Shown: positions 22,990 through 35,459 of the stretch, one piece after another
Layout of the letters: every line of letters starts with the position of its first letter
Numbering within the stretch: position 1 is the first letter of the stretch
Source: Epiperipatus broadwayi
Taxonomy: Eukaryota; Onychophora; Udeonychophora; Euonychophora; Peripatidae
NCBI GenBank assembly: GCA_028023455.1
Contig: JAQFVV010012447.1
Location: forward strand, 1,240,001-1,304,000
DNA length: 64,000 bases
Reading direction: 5' to 3'
The notes under the pieces: generated by a model
Told to the model about the DNA's origin: nothing
The model's input: the letters and a program-made list of their open reading frames with translations, nothing else
Databases searched by the model: none
Position numbers and translations under genes: made by a program

Positions 22990-24240
22990 AAGAGGTTTTT
23001 AGGTACTATTTATGTTTAGGATTTTTTTGAGATAGTAGGTCCATTTTTATTCTAAATAGAAAGATAAATAGACAAGAAAATAGATATATAAATAGACAAA
23101 TAAAAATACTTCACAAAATGTCTTAGTAAATGGGGTTTTATCTATTTTTAGTTAGAAAATAAAGCAAGAATAAAAACTGTGTGATGCCATCTCTCTACCC
23201 GATTTGGAGATAAGCAAAAGTGAGCTTTCTGATTTTGACTTCACAAAGTGAGGTCTTTACCTGAACTGAGCCGTTGAAAAGTGTTTTTTTAAAACTTTCA
23301 TTAAATTACTTGTAACTGAAAGCTTTAACTTTTTAAACTACACTACTTCTAAGTGGCTTGATATTAGCATGTCTGTTGTTTAAAAAAAAACTTATACATT
23401 TTGTATATAGATTTACAAACACATCATCCACCATATTGTGGATATCTATGTATTATTAGTTGTTTTCTGTAATTGGATCTAAATTTATTTCCCATTGGTG
23501 GTTTCTTTCTTTGCCTATATACATATGTCAGTTGTATAATTATCATTATGAATTATTGTTTATTTTTAATAGAAACGATAGATCTTGTATCATGTTATTT
23601 ATGAGCCATCCATATAGATATGAATTAGTAATGAATACCAGGTAAGAGTTTAAATTGGTCCATGTATAAGTTTTGATTATTGATATTTCTATGATGAAGC
23701 ATACACTTTCATTGTATACATCTAGATAGTTTATTCTTCAATTATGCTACTAAAGTTGATTGCTTCAATTTTGAAACAAGCTAAAAATTTTCAGAAATGC
23801 TTGCTCTTTTAGCCGAGTTCTTATGCTAGGTTAACAGCTATATATTTTAGATACTTCATTATAAATTAACTATAGGCAGGTTTCATCTTTTGATATTTGG
23901 TTTGAGTAACTTAATTAAAATATAATAATTATAGTGCAAATTTAAGCCTCCTATTTAGAAAAAATAACGTCTAGAAAATATTTAGGATGGATTATAAAAA
24001 GATTCGTTACTCACAAATGCAAATTAAAATTAAACTAAAAAAATATATTGTACTACTTCGTTGTTAAAAAAAATGTGGTTCTTTACTCACATCTTTAAAA
24101 GGCAATTTAATTTCTTTTTTTTTTTTTAACAAGTATCATCTACAATCTTATAATTGTTTTTCATTCTTATAATTTTATATAGTACTTTTAAACTATATTT
24201 TAATAATGTATTTAAATACTTGATCAGAATTTAAATGCAG
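22990..24240. other. AT-rich stretch, nothing recognised
   Basis: No convincing gene or repeat was found in this interval. Small open frames such as 23460-23645 lack recognisable motifs. Confidence 0.45.
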
Positions 24241-26120
24241 CACAAATAAAACTTTGACAAAGTCTTGTTTTTTACCTGTATGGATCCTAAAACTCAGTCA
24301 GTGAATACATATTTTAGTAACATCAATGATAAGTTAACTACCGGTAGTCTTAATCTTTTTGAATTTCGTTTTTAACATAGGAATAAAAGTATAGTATCTA
24401 TAGTACAAAACGAAATTACGAACTTAGAAAAAATAACATTCAGAACTTAATTCAAAAATGTGTAGGAACAAATGGTGCTTCCTGGATTTCCTACCAAAAT
24501 TCTAAACCCATGTTATGTCATCATTAGGGGACTTTCATGTGCAATACTTATTGGTCATGTAAATAAACAGAATGAAAATGATAAATATCGGTGCAATCTT
24601 AATTAAAAAGCTTGGATTTTTCATTTACTTTAAACAATTGCTAATTGATAAAGTTTTCCAACTATTGGATTTTTCAGTGGTTTAATTCATAGATTAAATA
24701 AGCTTTAACACAATCTAATCATAGGAAAGTTGAATAAATCCTCCTAACTCTCTGCCACTAGATTTCTATTTTCATCCGCGTTTTATTTTTGTTTAGCAGA
24801 TTATTTTTTGTTTGTATCATTAAATCCCTAGACAAGAGCAGCTTGACTAAATTATGTGAAAATTTACTTTAGAATCTCAACCAGTATAAGACTTTTTAGC
24901 AGAGAAAATCCAGTTAATTACCTCATATTGGTCAGTAAATGAACACCTGGCTATTAAGAAAATGATTTGTCACTCAGGAGATCACAAAATATCCAAGCAT
25001 CAGACGAGTCAAAATTGACTGCAATACACAGATTTTTAGCTCTTAACTCTCATTCTGCAATTGTACTACAATTAGCCATTTTAGTTAAAAATTAATGCAA
25101 TAATGAAAAGCATCTTAAATTCCCATTACCTAGCAATTCCAAAACCCAGTGAGTGATAACTTTTTTTTTTAAGATTTTACTTTTCAGGAGCAGTTTAAAA
25201 ATTGCTTTTCCTAACAAGTACATTAATTTTTTTAAAAATAATTTAAAAATTACAATGCACTTTTTAAAAAAAAAAACACAACAGTAAATTGATGCATATA
25301 AAGGACTCATAGCTCTGATCTGATGTTCAAGTTTGATCTGAGAGTTTCATGGATTTTTTTAAGGTTATAATTTGAGTTAAAATTCTAACAATTCTTTTAC
25401 CCTATTCTGGAATTATCTACTGTAAACTTGGGTAAAAGATGGGTACCTGATTTCATAGCACTGTACTATCTAATATCTTTTGATTGCTCAAGATTACAGT
25501 ATACAAATATAAATACAGTTAAGAAAACTAGAATTGTACATATCTAAAAAGGTGACATGATATTGCTCTTGATACTAATTTGGTATTTTCCCTCCAGTTA
25601 GCTGATTCATAGCCAATCTAATTACAGATACAATATTGATCAATAAATGAATATCTAGTTATTAGAAAAACCAAAAATTGTGTTCATTTCTTAGATGAAT
25701 AGTGATACTCGTAATGTAAAATGAAAAATATGTGCCACATTATTACTTGGGATTCAAGTGCTAATCCATTGTTGCTCTTTCTTCTTTATATTAAAAATAC
25801 TCTAGGAACTATGTACAGGTATATTTTTATCTGATTCCTGATTTAAACAAGAAATAATTGATGCTTGTAGTCAATTAATAAGATGCCACCACAATTAGTT
25901 TTTGTTGGGAACAACTTAAATTAGTAGAGACATGGAGCAGTGATGTTATTGGTTATTGAGAATCAAATTGAATTTTAAAAAGTAATAGCATTTCTTGTTT
26001 ATTGCTTTACAATGTATATTGATAAAATAAGCACATCTATGTAGACCAGTATCATCTATAGTAAGCTTGACCAATTAATAATTATCAAATTGTAGTACAT
26101 TTGAATCCCCATTCCTGAAT
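24240..26120. repeat. diverged dispersed repeats (family E), boundaries unclear
   Basis: Related blocks recur at low identity. AATGAACACCTGGCTATTAAG (about 24939) resembles AATGAATATCTAGTTATTAG (about 25646). CTACTGTAAACTTGGGTAA (about 25418) and CATCTATAGTAAGCTTGACC (about 26053) resemble the foldback at 49012-49135. I see old repeat material but cannot set element ends. Confidence 0.35.
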
Positions 26121-27054
26121 CGTTTTTTGTCTTTTGACCTCTTCAGTGAAACATGAGAACAGAAATTTAAATAGTATTCCATCTGTTATTTACAATTACT
26201 CAAGTTAGGGGGTACACTTATTTTATCATACATTGTATAAACTGAAGTATTAAGTCTTTGCTAACATTTGTAATATTAATACATTTGTATTTACATGGTT
26301 TTTTATTCTGAGAAAGAAGCAAATTTGTCCAAGTGGATTATCACAAAGCTTCAGGTTATATATTAAAATCATCAAGAATTTAACCTTTATACATCTTTAT
26401 ATTCGCTCTCTTTTTATCTTTTTCTCAAAATGCATGGATAATTTACCTTTTTGTAAAATTCTTTTTGCTATTAGGAAAAAGAATAATAATTTTAATTTTT
26501 CTTTTTAAAGTTCCAAAGAAATTTTTATATTTTATTTTTTTAAATTCATTAATTGTTTTTGATTCATAAATATGCTTACAAACATATACATGCACATATA
26601 TGATAGACACACATACATTAATGTGTAGATTTTTATGGATAAAATATGTGAACATATTTTTGGACTCATGCTTATTGCAAATATTAGCATTAAAGTTTCA
26701 ATTAATAGCACCAACCATCTTGCATATAGTAGATATCATTCAAAGATGTTATAGAGATGTCTATATATAATGATAATATTTTAATTAATGGGCATCTCTG
26801 AAATAGCTCTGAATATGTCTTTTAATGCAGTAACAACTTTTTCTATGCAATATTGTCACCTAGTGGAAGCCATAGTAATCATGGATGGTAGAAGATTAAT
26901 GCATCAAAACTCTACCTATTGTCTATCTAGTGCAACTGTGTTTTTACAGATGGTGTAAGCATAAAAAATAGTGGTCATGAGATATTATAGTGGTTTAAGT
27001 GCTTGAAAAGTGCTGGCTAGTGGTGTGCAGTCAAAACATAAATGTATGAATCTG
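26120..27054. other. AT-rich stretch, nothing recognised
   Basis: No gene or structured repeat was recognised here. Open frames at 26443-26714 on the minus strand overlap each other and are low complexity. Confidence 0.5.
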
Positions 27055-27165
27055 AAATATATATATATATTTAAAATTAAAATAATTTTTTTTCTTTAAG
27101 TTTGTAAATAAAAGCTAAAAAAAAAATTAAAGAGTTCTTAAACATGCATACGTATATATATATAT

Positions 27166-30100
27166 TGTAACCAAAATCCCCGGAGCCGTCCACCCTGATG
27201 GCTCACAAAGGTGGTAACCAACCTTCCATCACCCCTCCAACTACCCATCATCATGCCGTACTTGTTGCGGCACTATAAATTGTAACCGTAAATTGTGTAA
27301 TCTCAACTACGTAACGTAAGTGCACTAGGAATTACAACCTTGGTCACTGATCAACTCTCATTGCACATTATCAGCTATTAAGAGCTGTATCCAAAAGCAT
27401 ATCATACTATTTATTTTATGCACAAAAGACCACAATCAACATCTGGGGCAATTTACTACAGACAAAATTAATGAATTAACCTAACTTTTTATAATTTATT
27501 TGATCGCAGCCAGGGTATACAGCGAAGACCTATCATAGTATTATTATAAAACATATTAAACAAATTATAAGTGCAATTTTATCACCCTTAAACCTCAATT
27601 TGCGATTTTTATGGTATGCGACCCTATGGCCGACCACGTACAAGATCGCGTAATTTGTGGAACCACATAAAATTATGAAAATTTTAAATCATCTATATGA
27701 TTTCTAAGACAGATGCTAGTCCAGGTAAAGCTTTGCAATTAATAAACATGAATAATTGGGTTCTTTTATAATTTAATATATCATTGAGACTCTTATTGTA
27801 TTGACGAATGAAAATTTAAAAATGTTAGGTAAATATATTTAATCATATCATTATTGAATAAATCTGTTCACAAGTTTAATAATTAATTTGTATTTTATAC
27901 TAGAATCAACTACGCAAAGCCACAATGATGGAACAGGTAAATGGGATTTTATTGTACCTTACCAATCATATACTACCAAAGACGAAAAGCATCTTAATGT
28001 TTTCTCAAAATATTAATAAATTCTTATATCATGTAGACAATAATATGTAATTCAATGTATGCTCTATAATGTATGCTCTATCCAAAGTTTATGATTTCTG
28101 ATGTTATGAATGACACATAGCAACGGCACAGTAAGTTTAATTATAAATCAACTTTTATTTACAAACTTTATGAACAATAAATAGTTAATTTCAATATTTT
28201 AAATAAAACATAAATAAACAAATAAAATAATTAAATGATGGTTCAATAGGCTTTCTTCAATACATCTCCCAGGTACAGTATTTAAAAACCTAATCATACC
28301 TTATTTCAATCTAATATAATGAATATTGAGACAATTATTAAATTCAGCATTAACTTATGAAATATTGAACGTCATTTCCAGATTCAATAAATCCCTACTG
28401 TATACCTATAATAATATAATAAATAATATGATGTTTGTATGTTTTAGCTATAATGTAATCATTAATTAAAATGAAAATGTAAACTTACACTCCGGTAGAT
28501 AATCATGAAGTACTTGAATAGAATGTCCTGTTGCCATTTATCAATCTAACCGATAAATTATGCTTACAAATGAAGAAGATGATTTGGCAGATTAACTAAA
28601 ATACTTTGCCCAACTTTTATCTGTGAAGCAAACATATTCCTGTGGATGTATTCATCTACACGTAGGAATTAAATAATACTAACGTTTTGCGTATTTAAAC
28701 ACTATCATAAAGTCATACGTATAATCACACAATTCAGCAGATTAACCACCAGCGCAGGAATGTGTGTAAAATACAAAATGGCAATTAAAATAATCTGCGG
28801 ATTAACCACCAGCACAGATTAAAGCCTTTAACATACTAAAACAACATTATAATTTACTTCACATTAAAGTGCAAATCATCCCCCTCAATTCTTCTGATTA
28901 TTCAGAATACGCTGACGCTTTAGCAAATGTGGGTTCTTGCTTAGTAAAATATTACAATAATCAGGACAACTAATGTACTACTTATCTTGATTAAAATAAA
29001 CATGTATAATATAATGTAAATAATATTGGCATGGGAATATAAATCTGGAAAGACTCACAAAATATCTCATAAAGATTGGTATATCTCATGAATTCATTAA
29101 GTACTGTTTAAGCTTTCTCCGCAAGCGCTATTCTTTTGAATAAATATTTTATTCAACCTTTATTAATTTAAATCTAACAAATATAACTTATGAACTTCAT
29201 ATGCGAGTTCATATAACGATAAAATTAAATAAATGTATTATTCATTAACATATAACATTTAACGGTGTGTGTGTGTGATAAAACTAAATGTAAAGCATTT
29301 TATAGTTCAAATACATGAATTTTAGCAGATGTGTATCACAAATTGGATTGTATAGCATTTTGTAACTCCTAATGTGATCCGTGGAATCCATGTACAATGT
29401 GTAGAATAATAAGTATATGAGGTAATAGCTATAACTGTAGTTAAATTCCATACATGCAATTATATCCATTTGATTAGTTATTAAAGCAATATTAGATTAA
29501 CGATTTGCGTGGCTCTCCAAACATGAAACAATTTTAAAATAGGATACACAGAATTTAAATGAAAATGTTTTTCATAAAGTTATTAATCCCTACATCTCTC
29601 TATCAAAAGTGTTCCAAGTTTATCCTATCCATGCAAGTATTTATTTATCCATTGCGTTAATCCAGGAATAACTAATTACAGCAATTACTTTATTCATTTT
29701 AAACTGACGATACAATTATAAAATAGCTTTGTTTAATTATTTAAAGAATGTTTATGATCCAAATGTTAAACAAATTAACTAGCAATTATTAATGGCATTG
29801 TAAAGTTAAATATCAATCAATATTATATTTTATCAGAATTAAAAAACGGAAATATTAAATATTTTGATAGCTTTAACGCTTTACTTTATTTTAACTTAAA
29901 CTTTTTCTTTTTTTTTTTTTTTAAAAACAAATTTTCATTTTCATAAAACTTCTGTAATTAAAACACTGATTTAAATTTTCCAAATTGTAGAATAATAAAT
30001 ATTTCAAAACATACCAAATTCTTGTGTTTAATTCTTTCAAACTTAAACTGGGAAGCTCCGACATTTCAAAAAATGTAATATTGGAAACGATACTGGTGAT

Positions 30101-30702
30101 TTGATTCAGTTGGCCGAACGACTTGAAAAGATCTTTAAGTTTTAGTGATCCATCTTAATTAGATACCACTAAGTTATTTTATGTTTATAGCAAATTTTGT
30201 GGTAGTCTATTTACTTATTAACGGTTTCAAAATCAGCTCAGCAAATTTTACACCATTTGCCTTTACCGTTTCTGTTCTTCTTCCCACAAAAGACAAACTA
30301 ACAGACGATATTCTCCTAGAAATTCGCGCTCTTTTCTTTTATTACATTGAGACGCCTACGTAATTATTGTATTTATTTAATAATTTATTTTAATTGAACA
30401 AATGGTTTTATTTTAATTCAATAGAAATAATAATTTAAGATTACTTTAAATAAATAAAAACAAAATATTATTTTTAATAATATTTTACCAAATTTTAATA
30501 TGTTGTAAAAATTTTAAAAAGTTAAACATTCTGATATGAGTTAGCATATGGAATGAAGCAAATTGAAAATTATTAAAATAATATCAGAAAGTAATCTGTT
30601 CAAGTGGAATCAAGCCAACCAAATCACCAAGAGAAGAAAGAGAAATTTTTTTTATATAAGTTACATCAATTAATATATTTTCTACTAAAATATATGGTTA
30701 CA
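27166..30702. mobile_element. 3.5-kb insertion with TGTAACC / GGTTACA ends
   Basis: The insert begins TGTAACCA and ends TGGTTACA, an 8-bp inverted terminal match, and lies inside a TATATA run of the host repeat so that TA-rich sequence flanks both sides. TG...CA termini suit an LTR, but 3.5 kb without a coding frame is long for a solo LTR. An LTR retrotransposon with decayed interior or a TIR element are alternatives. The left 150 bp are clearly GC-richer than the surroundings (CCCCGGAGCCGTCCACC). A short internal direct repeat with GATTAACCACCAGC occurs near 28738 and 28798. No reverse transcriptase, integrase or transposase motif was seen. Confidence 0.6.
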
Positions 30703-31021
30703 ATATATATATATATATTCGCACAAATGCAAAACTTTAAAAATTATTTCTTTTTTTTAAACAAAAAAAAAAAGGTATTTGAATGTACTTTTTAGAAAAA
30801 AGTGCAAGATCTAAAGATAAAATATTTTTGTAAATGGAAATGATTGTTTTATAAATTAATTGAAAAGCAAACTTGCCCTTGGGGCTCTTATAGAAAAAAA
30901 AGATCAGTTAAAAGATATAGATAAGAGAATAAAAAATAAATAATGTCAAATGGAAGCAGTAATCACTTGCTCAGACCTTAATGGAAATTATTGCAACAGG
31001 AAATGATGTCAAATGAATCTG

Positions 31022-31080
31022 GAGGGGTACTATAAAAGGAAAAATATTGAAATTAAGAACAGTTCCAGCTTGATTTTTGT
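31022..31080 (+). promoter_or_regulatory. TATA box and start-site block of the 2-kb repeat, copy I
   Basis: TACTATAAAAGG (about 31029-31040) is followed about 30 bp later by AGTTCCAGC. The same pair is found in the other two copies (near 52239 and near 63918), so a polymerase II promoter-like block is conserved while the surroundings diverge. This supports an LTR-like role. It is a sequence-based inference only. Confidence 0.45.
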
Positions 31081-32960
31081 GAGAAGAGCAATAAGACGCA
31101 CTTGTCACTCTCTCTCACTTATTTCAAATAAAAATGACTGTAATATCAGGATTGAACCAGCTTAGACCTCCTCCAGAACAACAGACCAGTCTTCAAATAG
31201 AGACATTGTGGGAGTTGGCACCAGGAACCGTGATTCTCCTTCTGTAAGACATGAACTATAAAATTTAAAAATAATTAAGAACTTTCATTCAAGCTTTTAA
31301 TATTCAGAACCTAAATTTTAAAATGAACTCTTATCTGACTTTCAAATTTCAAATTGATAATTAATGTTTAGATTTTATACATTTAAGTTTTAAAAAAATC
31401 ATTTCCATTTAATTTTTTTATTTCTATTAATATTAATATTGTATAAATTATTTAAATGCATTAAATTTAAGTTGGACATAGATGCTTGCATAGATTCATT
31501 TACGTTTAATTATGTATTTGTTTTCATATTTGATTAAAATATATAGACATTTGGTAAATAATGATATCTTACATTGAATATCTAAAATGTATTTATTCAG
31601 ATGTCTTTTTAGTTATTGGTGTCAATGCAGCATCTTATGATGAATGCCATTGGGTTTCTTGTGAATTCCCTCTGCAATTACATCAATGACTTTATATTTT
31701 GATTATTTATGTTTATTTTGAAATGTTTTTGAGCATGTAATCTATGTAGTCGATCTATGCTCAACATTAAAAAACAAACTTTTATAAATCCATCTGTGCA
31801 AACTTATATAAATGTTACATTTAAATTGGGCATGAATGGCTATATAGATTTGTAAAGTTATATTAATTAATTAGGGGAGGGTAATCTTAGGTTATTTGTT
31901 TCGTAGTTAAATTAGGTCAATGGATTGGATATATTGGTGTAATTAGTAGATGTAGTATGAGGTTCACTATGTGCAGGATCTCCATTATATGCTGCCCATC
32001 CCCTGTTTGCCTATGGAAGGGGATAGTAAGATGAAAATGCAGTCCCTTCCTATGGAGTTTTTTTTATTGTTCTTCTTTCCAACAGATGTAGCATTCCTGT
32101 TTAGTTGAGAGTCAATGTCTTCTCTAACCATATTGTTCAGATGTACATTCTTGACTGTATGGTATATTGTGCTGTCATATTTTCATGCTACATTGAATAC
32201 ATCAATGTATCAGATGGATTGACGCCGGTTTGACTGCGAACTTTTGGCCTAGAGTTAAATAAGGGATAGAATATTTTATTTTCAAATGCAAATCTGTGTA
32301 GTTTATTCATAGTCGACAATCTTAAAATAAATATAAAATTAATCTGTGTGAATGATTTAAAATCTTAAAATAATAATTTAAATTAAAAGAAGATTAAAAT
32401 CTAAAATAATAAATGTTATTCTTCAAATTTTAAAATGATTATATATGTGAGTAAAAAAATGTTTGTGTGTTAATTACTGGCAGTGGCTTTTATTTTTTTA
32501 TATTTAAGATATAAATTAAACAAGTTATATATTATTATCTCTGTGTCTCTACTGAGCTAGTGACTTGGGATAACAGTCTAAATATAATATAAAGTGGGAT
32601 CTTAACAGCGTGTATCTGCCTACTCTATAAATTTTTTAGGTTCAAATGCCTAGATGGTGCCCTTGTAGTGCAGATACGGTAAGACTCTTTTTGATCACCA
32701 TTCCATCTGACCGTTATAATATATATATATTCAAAATTGGCAACAAGGGCTTTGAACATGCCATCATCTGATTTTCAATGACATAGATGACTGAAAAGTT
32801 GAAAATGGAGAAGATTGAAGCCTATATATTAAAGATTGAATATTTGCTAAGTTAATATAAAATAAGCACTGATTATATATATATATATATATGTATGTGT
32901 GTAGGAGATGATGATGTGGACCAAATGCTAGTTCAGCATAAAATACTTATATTGGAGATC

Positions 32961-33295
32961 CTGAAGGTTTGTGATGGTGGTGTTCTGGTTGTATTTTTAT
33001 ATTTGACTATTTTCATCATCTAATATGTGTGTTGAATGTCTTTAGAAATATTCAATTTTATTTAAATATTCCAAATACATTTAACTGTTAGTAATATCAC
33101 AGCAAACAAGGTAGTATATGCATCAACTATTAGTAGTATCACAGCAAACAGGTTAGTCTAACCTGTTTCTGTTACTAGCAGGTAATGCATTACTAACAGC
33201 TGAATGTATTTGGAATATTTAAATAAAATTGAATTTTTCTATAGACATTCAACACACATAATAGATGATGGAAATAGTCCAATATAAAAATAAAC
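32961..33295. mobile_element. foldback element with 15-bp target-site duplication
   Basis: Arms about 32980-33098 and 33177-33295 are inverted copies (for example ATGTGTGTTGAATGTC against GACATTCAACACACAT). A perfect 15-bp direct repeat CTTATATTGGAGATC lies at 32946-32960 and 33296-33310, immediately outside. The spacer holds a short tandem block (ATCACAGCAAACA near 33100 and 33143) and an AGGTTAGTCTAACCT hairpin. A 15-bp duplication is longer than cut-and-paste transposons normally leave and is compatible with target-primed insertion. No protein is encoded. Confidence 0.85.
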
Positions 33296-33456
33296 CTTAT
33301 ATTGGAGATCATTTATCTTTTTTACATGTATGTGATCATGTATATCAGTTGTATAAGATAGAATAAATGATAAAAAGAGCTTAAAAATATGGGTGCAAAT
33401 CTTCTCTAATTTTATTAGCATATGTAAATATCAACATCATATCTCTTTTTCTTAGA

Positions 33457-33580
33457 TAAACCAATAGAATATCAGCAATCTGTTGTCAAGACAATACTAA
33501 AATTTTATAGTAAGTGGATTCCATTTATTACCTTATTGCAATATTACCTTGACAATAGTTTGCTGATGTTCTGTTGCTTT
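33457..33580. repeat. imperfect hairpin with 40-bp arms
   Basis: AAACCAATAGAATATCAGC (33459 onward) pairs with GCTGATGTTCTGTTGCTTT (33562 onward), and TTGTCAAGACAATA pairs with TATTACCTTGACAA. It is an old foldback repeat without a recognised ribozyme-like core. Confidence 0.6.
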
Positions 33581-34039
33581 ATTTAAGAATTGTAATTATG
33601 GTGATTTTATTTCCATATATAATAAGAGTAGTTTATTCTTAGAAATGTAAAACTTATTTAGAAATAATATAAGCACAACTTTAAAATATTTATTTAGGGA
33701 ACAATGAAGAAACTGCATACAATAAATAAATAAACAAAGTTTATAATATTATAAATTAAGTAATTTGCATAAAATTTGCATAGTTTTATAGTTATTAACA
33801 GAATAACTTGCCATGAATATGGGACTGTAGACTGTCCCGAAAGCACTTGGCAGTAAAAATTTTGACAATTTATTAATAGCTTCATTAACTGTGTGCAGAG
33901 CACACATATATATTAATAAATTAAGTAAATAATATTTATAAAAGTTACAGCACAACAAAATTCTATATTAGAATATTAACTAAATAAAACTGTATTTTCA
34001 CCCTCTTTCTGTATCATCATGATCCTTTGCAAGCAACAT

Positions 34040-34165
34040 TATTAGCAATTACACATACTGAAGAGACCCATAGGTCGAAACTGGTCTGGGAATGGGAACA
34101 ATTCAAGATAAAAATGATTTGAATGCCTTCTCTTATAGTAGCATTTATCATACAATTAAAAAAAA
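34040..34165 (+). repeat. single-arm copy of foldback family A
   Basis: From the hammerhead-like motif onward this resembles the outward half of the 21.2-kb palindrome (GTCTGG..ATGGGA, then a TTGAATGCCTTCTCTTATAG block equivalent to TTAAATATTTTCTCATACTG). No opposing arm is present. Confidence 0.65.
34058..34086 (+). ncRNA. hammerhead-like motif with a complete conserved core (family A)
   Basis: In order: CTGAAGA (34058-34064, a perfect CTGANGA box), stem II GACC (34065-34068) with loop CATA and GGTC (34073-34076), GAA (34077-34079), A15.1 and C15.2, two-base loop TG, G-T closing stem III, and C17 at 34086. Every conserved core position of a minimal type I hammerhead is present and stem II pairs perfectly. 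The stem II sequence differs from the 21.3-kb copy (GAGC/GCTY) in a compensated way. Stem I (CACATA / TGGGAA) pairs poorly, so activity in this copy would need a different stem I or a dimeric form. Confidence 0.65.
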
Positions 34166-34599
34166 ACCTTGTTTAGAGCTCATTAGCATGCTCTTAATTT
34201 TACGTAATTATGTATGGAAAATAAAAAAAAGGTTATGTTTGCTTATATTTCTATATATATTTTCATACAAAAAAAAAAACCTAAAAGATTGGAATTATTA
34301 TTACTGTGTGGGTAGTTGAAGATAAAAATGCGATTACCCAAATACTTAAGCCAATTATAAAAATTAGCCCAAGGCATGATTGCTAGCATTATAGGTTATT
34401 GATAAGCAAGTACTTTACTAATCTAAGTAACTGAAACTAATATAAGAAACAGAGAGAAAGAGAAAAATAGAATGAGGGAAAAAGAAAAGGACAAAACTTA
34501 GTTTCATCAATAGAACCTACATTCATATATAAACTTATTCTCAGAGTAACTAACTTTGAATATATTATTATAATAATTCACAACTCAGATTCAAAAAAA

Positions 34600-35100
34600 A
34601 ACATATTTAAACAATTTTATAAACAATACTCATTTTTTTTATATTAATATGAATTTATTGATCATGCAAAGGATGGCCACTTTTATCTAAACTCATGTTT
34701 TTAAAAGATCAATAAATCAATCCTTAAAACTTTGAAAGAGTGAAGCTTTATGCTAGCAGTGATTTTTATAATTATTAATCAAGCCAGTTTACAGTTTCAA
34801 ATAATAAACCAAAAGAAATTTGAATAATTTTTTGGATGTAAATAAATCATATCTAGTAAATACATAATGCTGAGAATATAAACATATTAATGATTCAACT
34901 AAGATATTACCATAGTAATCCAAAAGTCAGATTGACCAAAAATTATTTTTAAACCAAATTTCCAAACAATTTCACTTTTTTTTTTTAAAAAATCTATACT
35001 GATTTATTGATCAAACAAAAGATAGTCACTTTTATTTGACTTCCAATGCTATGAAAAAGTGGATATTGTTTGAAAATTTGTTTTAAAATGTTTCTTTGGG
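34600..35100. repeat. two diverged copies of repeat family F
   Basis: TTGATCATGCAAAGGATGGCC (34660 area) and TTGATCAAACAAAAGATAGTC (35007 area) are related and each is preceded by a T-run. A third copy with TTGGTCAAACAAAAGATAGCC is at about 61078. Boundaries are uncertain and nothing is encoded. Confidence 0.55.
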
Positions 35101-35331
35101 AATCTGATTTGTGAATTATTGTCATGACATATTCCAACTTAAAATTCTTCTTGAATAATTTACATTCTTAGTATAAATAAGTACTAGAAATGATTTATTT
35201 AGAGGCTTTGATTAAGGATGAGATTTATTTTCAGTCATATTTCTATTCTATATTTGAAAAGTTGTTAGTGATACCTTATATTAATAGGCAAAGATGCTAA
35301 CATCTGTTTTTAATTTGTCTGAGTATATTAG

Positions 35332-35447
35332 TTTTTTTTTTCCATACGTCATAGCATCGGCCAGGAGGCGAACCCACAACCGTCTGCATCCAACTATTTG
35401 CTTGCAAGGCAGTTGCGATGACCTCTGGCTAACAACACTTGACAAAG
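35332..35447 (-). mobile_element. tRNA-Val-derived retroposon, copy V2
   Basis: On the minus strand the order is TTTGTCAAG leader, tRNA-like A region, CTTGCAAG anticodon loop region, GGTTCGCCTCC B box, and CCGATGCTATGACGTATGG trailer, then an A tail. An insertion of about 14 bp lies between the anticodon and T arms. Flanking AGTTTTTT runs could be a target-site duplication but are too simple to be decisive. Confidence 0.75.
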
Positions 35448-35459
35448 TTTTTTAAATAT

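Larger units (their letters stand above)
27055..32722 (+). mobile_element. roughly 2-kb TGTAAC repeat, copy I, split by an insertion
   Basis: Sequence 27055-27165 aligns with the first 110 bp of the copies at 51799 and 63477 (shared AAGTTTGCAAATAAAAG-type block and AATTAAA...TTAAA block). The continuation of that family (TTCGCACAGATGC block, TATAAAA promoter-like block, GCGCGTATCTGCCTACTC block, final CGTTATAATATA) resumes at 30703 and runs to 32722. The interval 27166-30702 is therefore a later insertion. The family has inverted ends (TGTAACGAT and ATCGTTATA) and no conserved open frame, so it is either a long solo LTR or a non-autonomous element. Confidence 0.75.
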
